Shown here piece after piece: positions 63,295 through 64,000 of a stretch of DNA of 64,000 nt. Numbering within the stretch: the first letter of the stretch is position 1; every line of letters starts with the position of its first letter. Made by a program: the position numbers and the translations under genes. Under the pieces are notes generated by a model. It ran no database searches. It had not been told where the DNA came from and saw only the letters and a program-made list of their open reading frames with translations. The stretch comes from an uncultured Paracoccaceae bacterium (GTDB lineage: Bacteria; Pseudomonadota; Alphaproteobacteria; Rhodobacterales; Rhodobacteraceae). The DNA lies in contig CAMFGW010000014.1 of NCBI GenBank assembly GCA_945952025.1, positions 1 through 64,000 on the forward strand, written 5' to 3'.

Positions 63295-64000
63295 ATGAAA
63301 ATCAAGAGAATTGCGATATCTAATTTCAGATGCATCAAGTCTGCAAAAATTGACGCTGAAAACTACAATGCCTACGTCGGAGCAAACGGGTCGGGTAAGT
63401 CCTCTGTACTCGCGGCCCTAAACATCTTCTTCGGAGAAATAAACAGTTTCACTGAAGAAGACTTTTTTGCAAAGAACACAGAAGAGAAGATTTCTATAAC
63501 AGTCACTTTTGAGGACCTATCCCCTGCGGCGATGGAAGAGTTCAAGCACTACGTGAGAGAGAATGCACTAGTCGTAACAGCGGAAATCTCCAAAACTATA
63601 GCAGGCTTTGAGCGGAAGATACGTGGCCAAAGACTAATTTATGAGCCTCTCGCAGTATTTTTCAAGAAGGGGTCAGCCGCTGAAAAGAAAACTATCTTTG
63701 ATGAGCTGCGCGAGAAGTACCCACAAATCGCCAACGCAACCACAAATGACGGAAGAGAGAAAGCCCTCCGCGAATACGAAGAAATGGTTCCGCCCGAAGA
63801 AAAGCAACTGACGATAAGCGAAGATGATTTCTTCGGAATAAGTCGAGGAGTTCACAAGTTTCAACGCCATTTGCATTGGGTATACATTCCAGCAGTTAAG
63901 GAAGCCAACACAGAAAGCCTTGAGGCAAAGACATCACACCTTGGAAAGCTCATACAGCACACTGTAAGGGCCACAATGGATTACGAAGCTGAAATCGAAA
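63295..64000 (+). CDS. OLD-like AAA ATPase/nuclease, 5' part (runs off the window)
   Basis: At least 235 residues, no stop before the window ends. The start MKIKRIAISNFRCIKSAKID is the typical opening of SMC/OLD-like ATPases, followed by the Walker A in YVGANGSGKSSVLAALNIFF and a mixed alpha/beta segment with FEDLSPAAMEEFK. A Toprim nuclease domain would be expected further on. The DNA is much richer in A+T than the backbone. It is the first cargo gene of element B, and OLD-type genes there often serve phage defence. Confidence 0.85.
   Translation, partial: MKIKRIAISNFRCIKSAKIDAENYNAYVGANGSGKSSVLAALNIFFGEINSFTEEDFFAKNTEEKISITVTFEDLSPAAMEEFKHYVRENALVVTAEISKTIAGFERKIRGQRLIYEPLAVFFKKGSAAEKKTIFDELREKYPQIANATTNDGREKALREYEEMVPPEEKQLTISEDDFFGISRGVHKFQRHLHWVYIPAVKEANTESLEAKTSHLGKLIQHTVRATMDYEAEIE

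Overview
The window is GC-rich DNA (locally poorer in GC at the right end) whose gene content and order point to an alphaproteobacterium of the Rhodobacterales/Rhodobacteraceae. The pointers are a DUF1127 gene followed by CCTCCTCCC-loop small RNAs, glyQ-DUF6446-FkbM-glyS followed by a pyruvate phosphate dikinase-like gene, duplicated peptide deformylases beside fmt, and a deoC-aldehyde dehydrogenase pair. No rRNA, intact tRNA or CRISPR array was found.

Positions 1-45655 are chromosomal backbone. In order: ispH and rnhA; fmt-def-def; a MalY-type lyase; a lytic transglycosylase; an amidohydrolase with an ArsC-like protein; a large secreted trypsin-like protein that lacks its catalytic triad; the glycyl-tRNA synthetase operon and the dikinase; a CwlJ-like hydrolase; folB-folP-glmM; a cytochrome b561/PepSY pair; ilvC divergent from two overlapping Lrp regulators; a class V aminotransferase and a methyltransferase; a UbiH-type monooxygenase; a HAD nucleotidase, a GntR regulator and a GT2 enzyme with a c-di-GMP-type MshEN domain; carA, yqeY and mrp; the DUF1127/small-RNA locus; deoC and a two-module aldehyde dehydrogenase; an Lrp regulator; and an Rrf2 regulator followed by a sulfate ABC transporter (sbp-cysT-cysW-cysA). 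A non-coding repeat of about 230 bp occurs twice, each time between convergent genes (1619-1845 and 34640-34875).

Positions 45656-46243 hold the remains of two insertion sequences. From 46244 the window is mobile DNA. A 45-base 3' half of a tRNA-Phe gene (minus strand) marks the left end of element A, about 15.6 kb long. Its right end is a 24-base repeat of the same att core at 61835-61858. Element A carries a Rep-like HTH protein, a ColE1-style mobilisation module (mobC, a relaxase gene with mobB- and mobD-like genes nested in another frame), a Fic protein, a six-gene envelope/metabolic cargo operon facing a divergent regulator, a broken FitA-type antitoxin, an XRE/membrane-protein pair, two excisionase-like HTH proteins and an unusual tyrosine recombinase. 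It looks like an integrative mobilisable element.

Element B begins at the same repeat with a P4-type integrase, followed by an AT-rich OLD-type ATPase that runs off the window. The simplest model is two elements integrated in tandem at one tRNA-Phe gene, with the intact tRNA-Phe expected to the right of position 64000.
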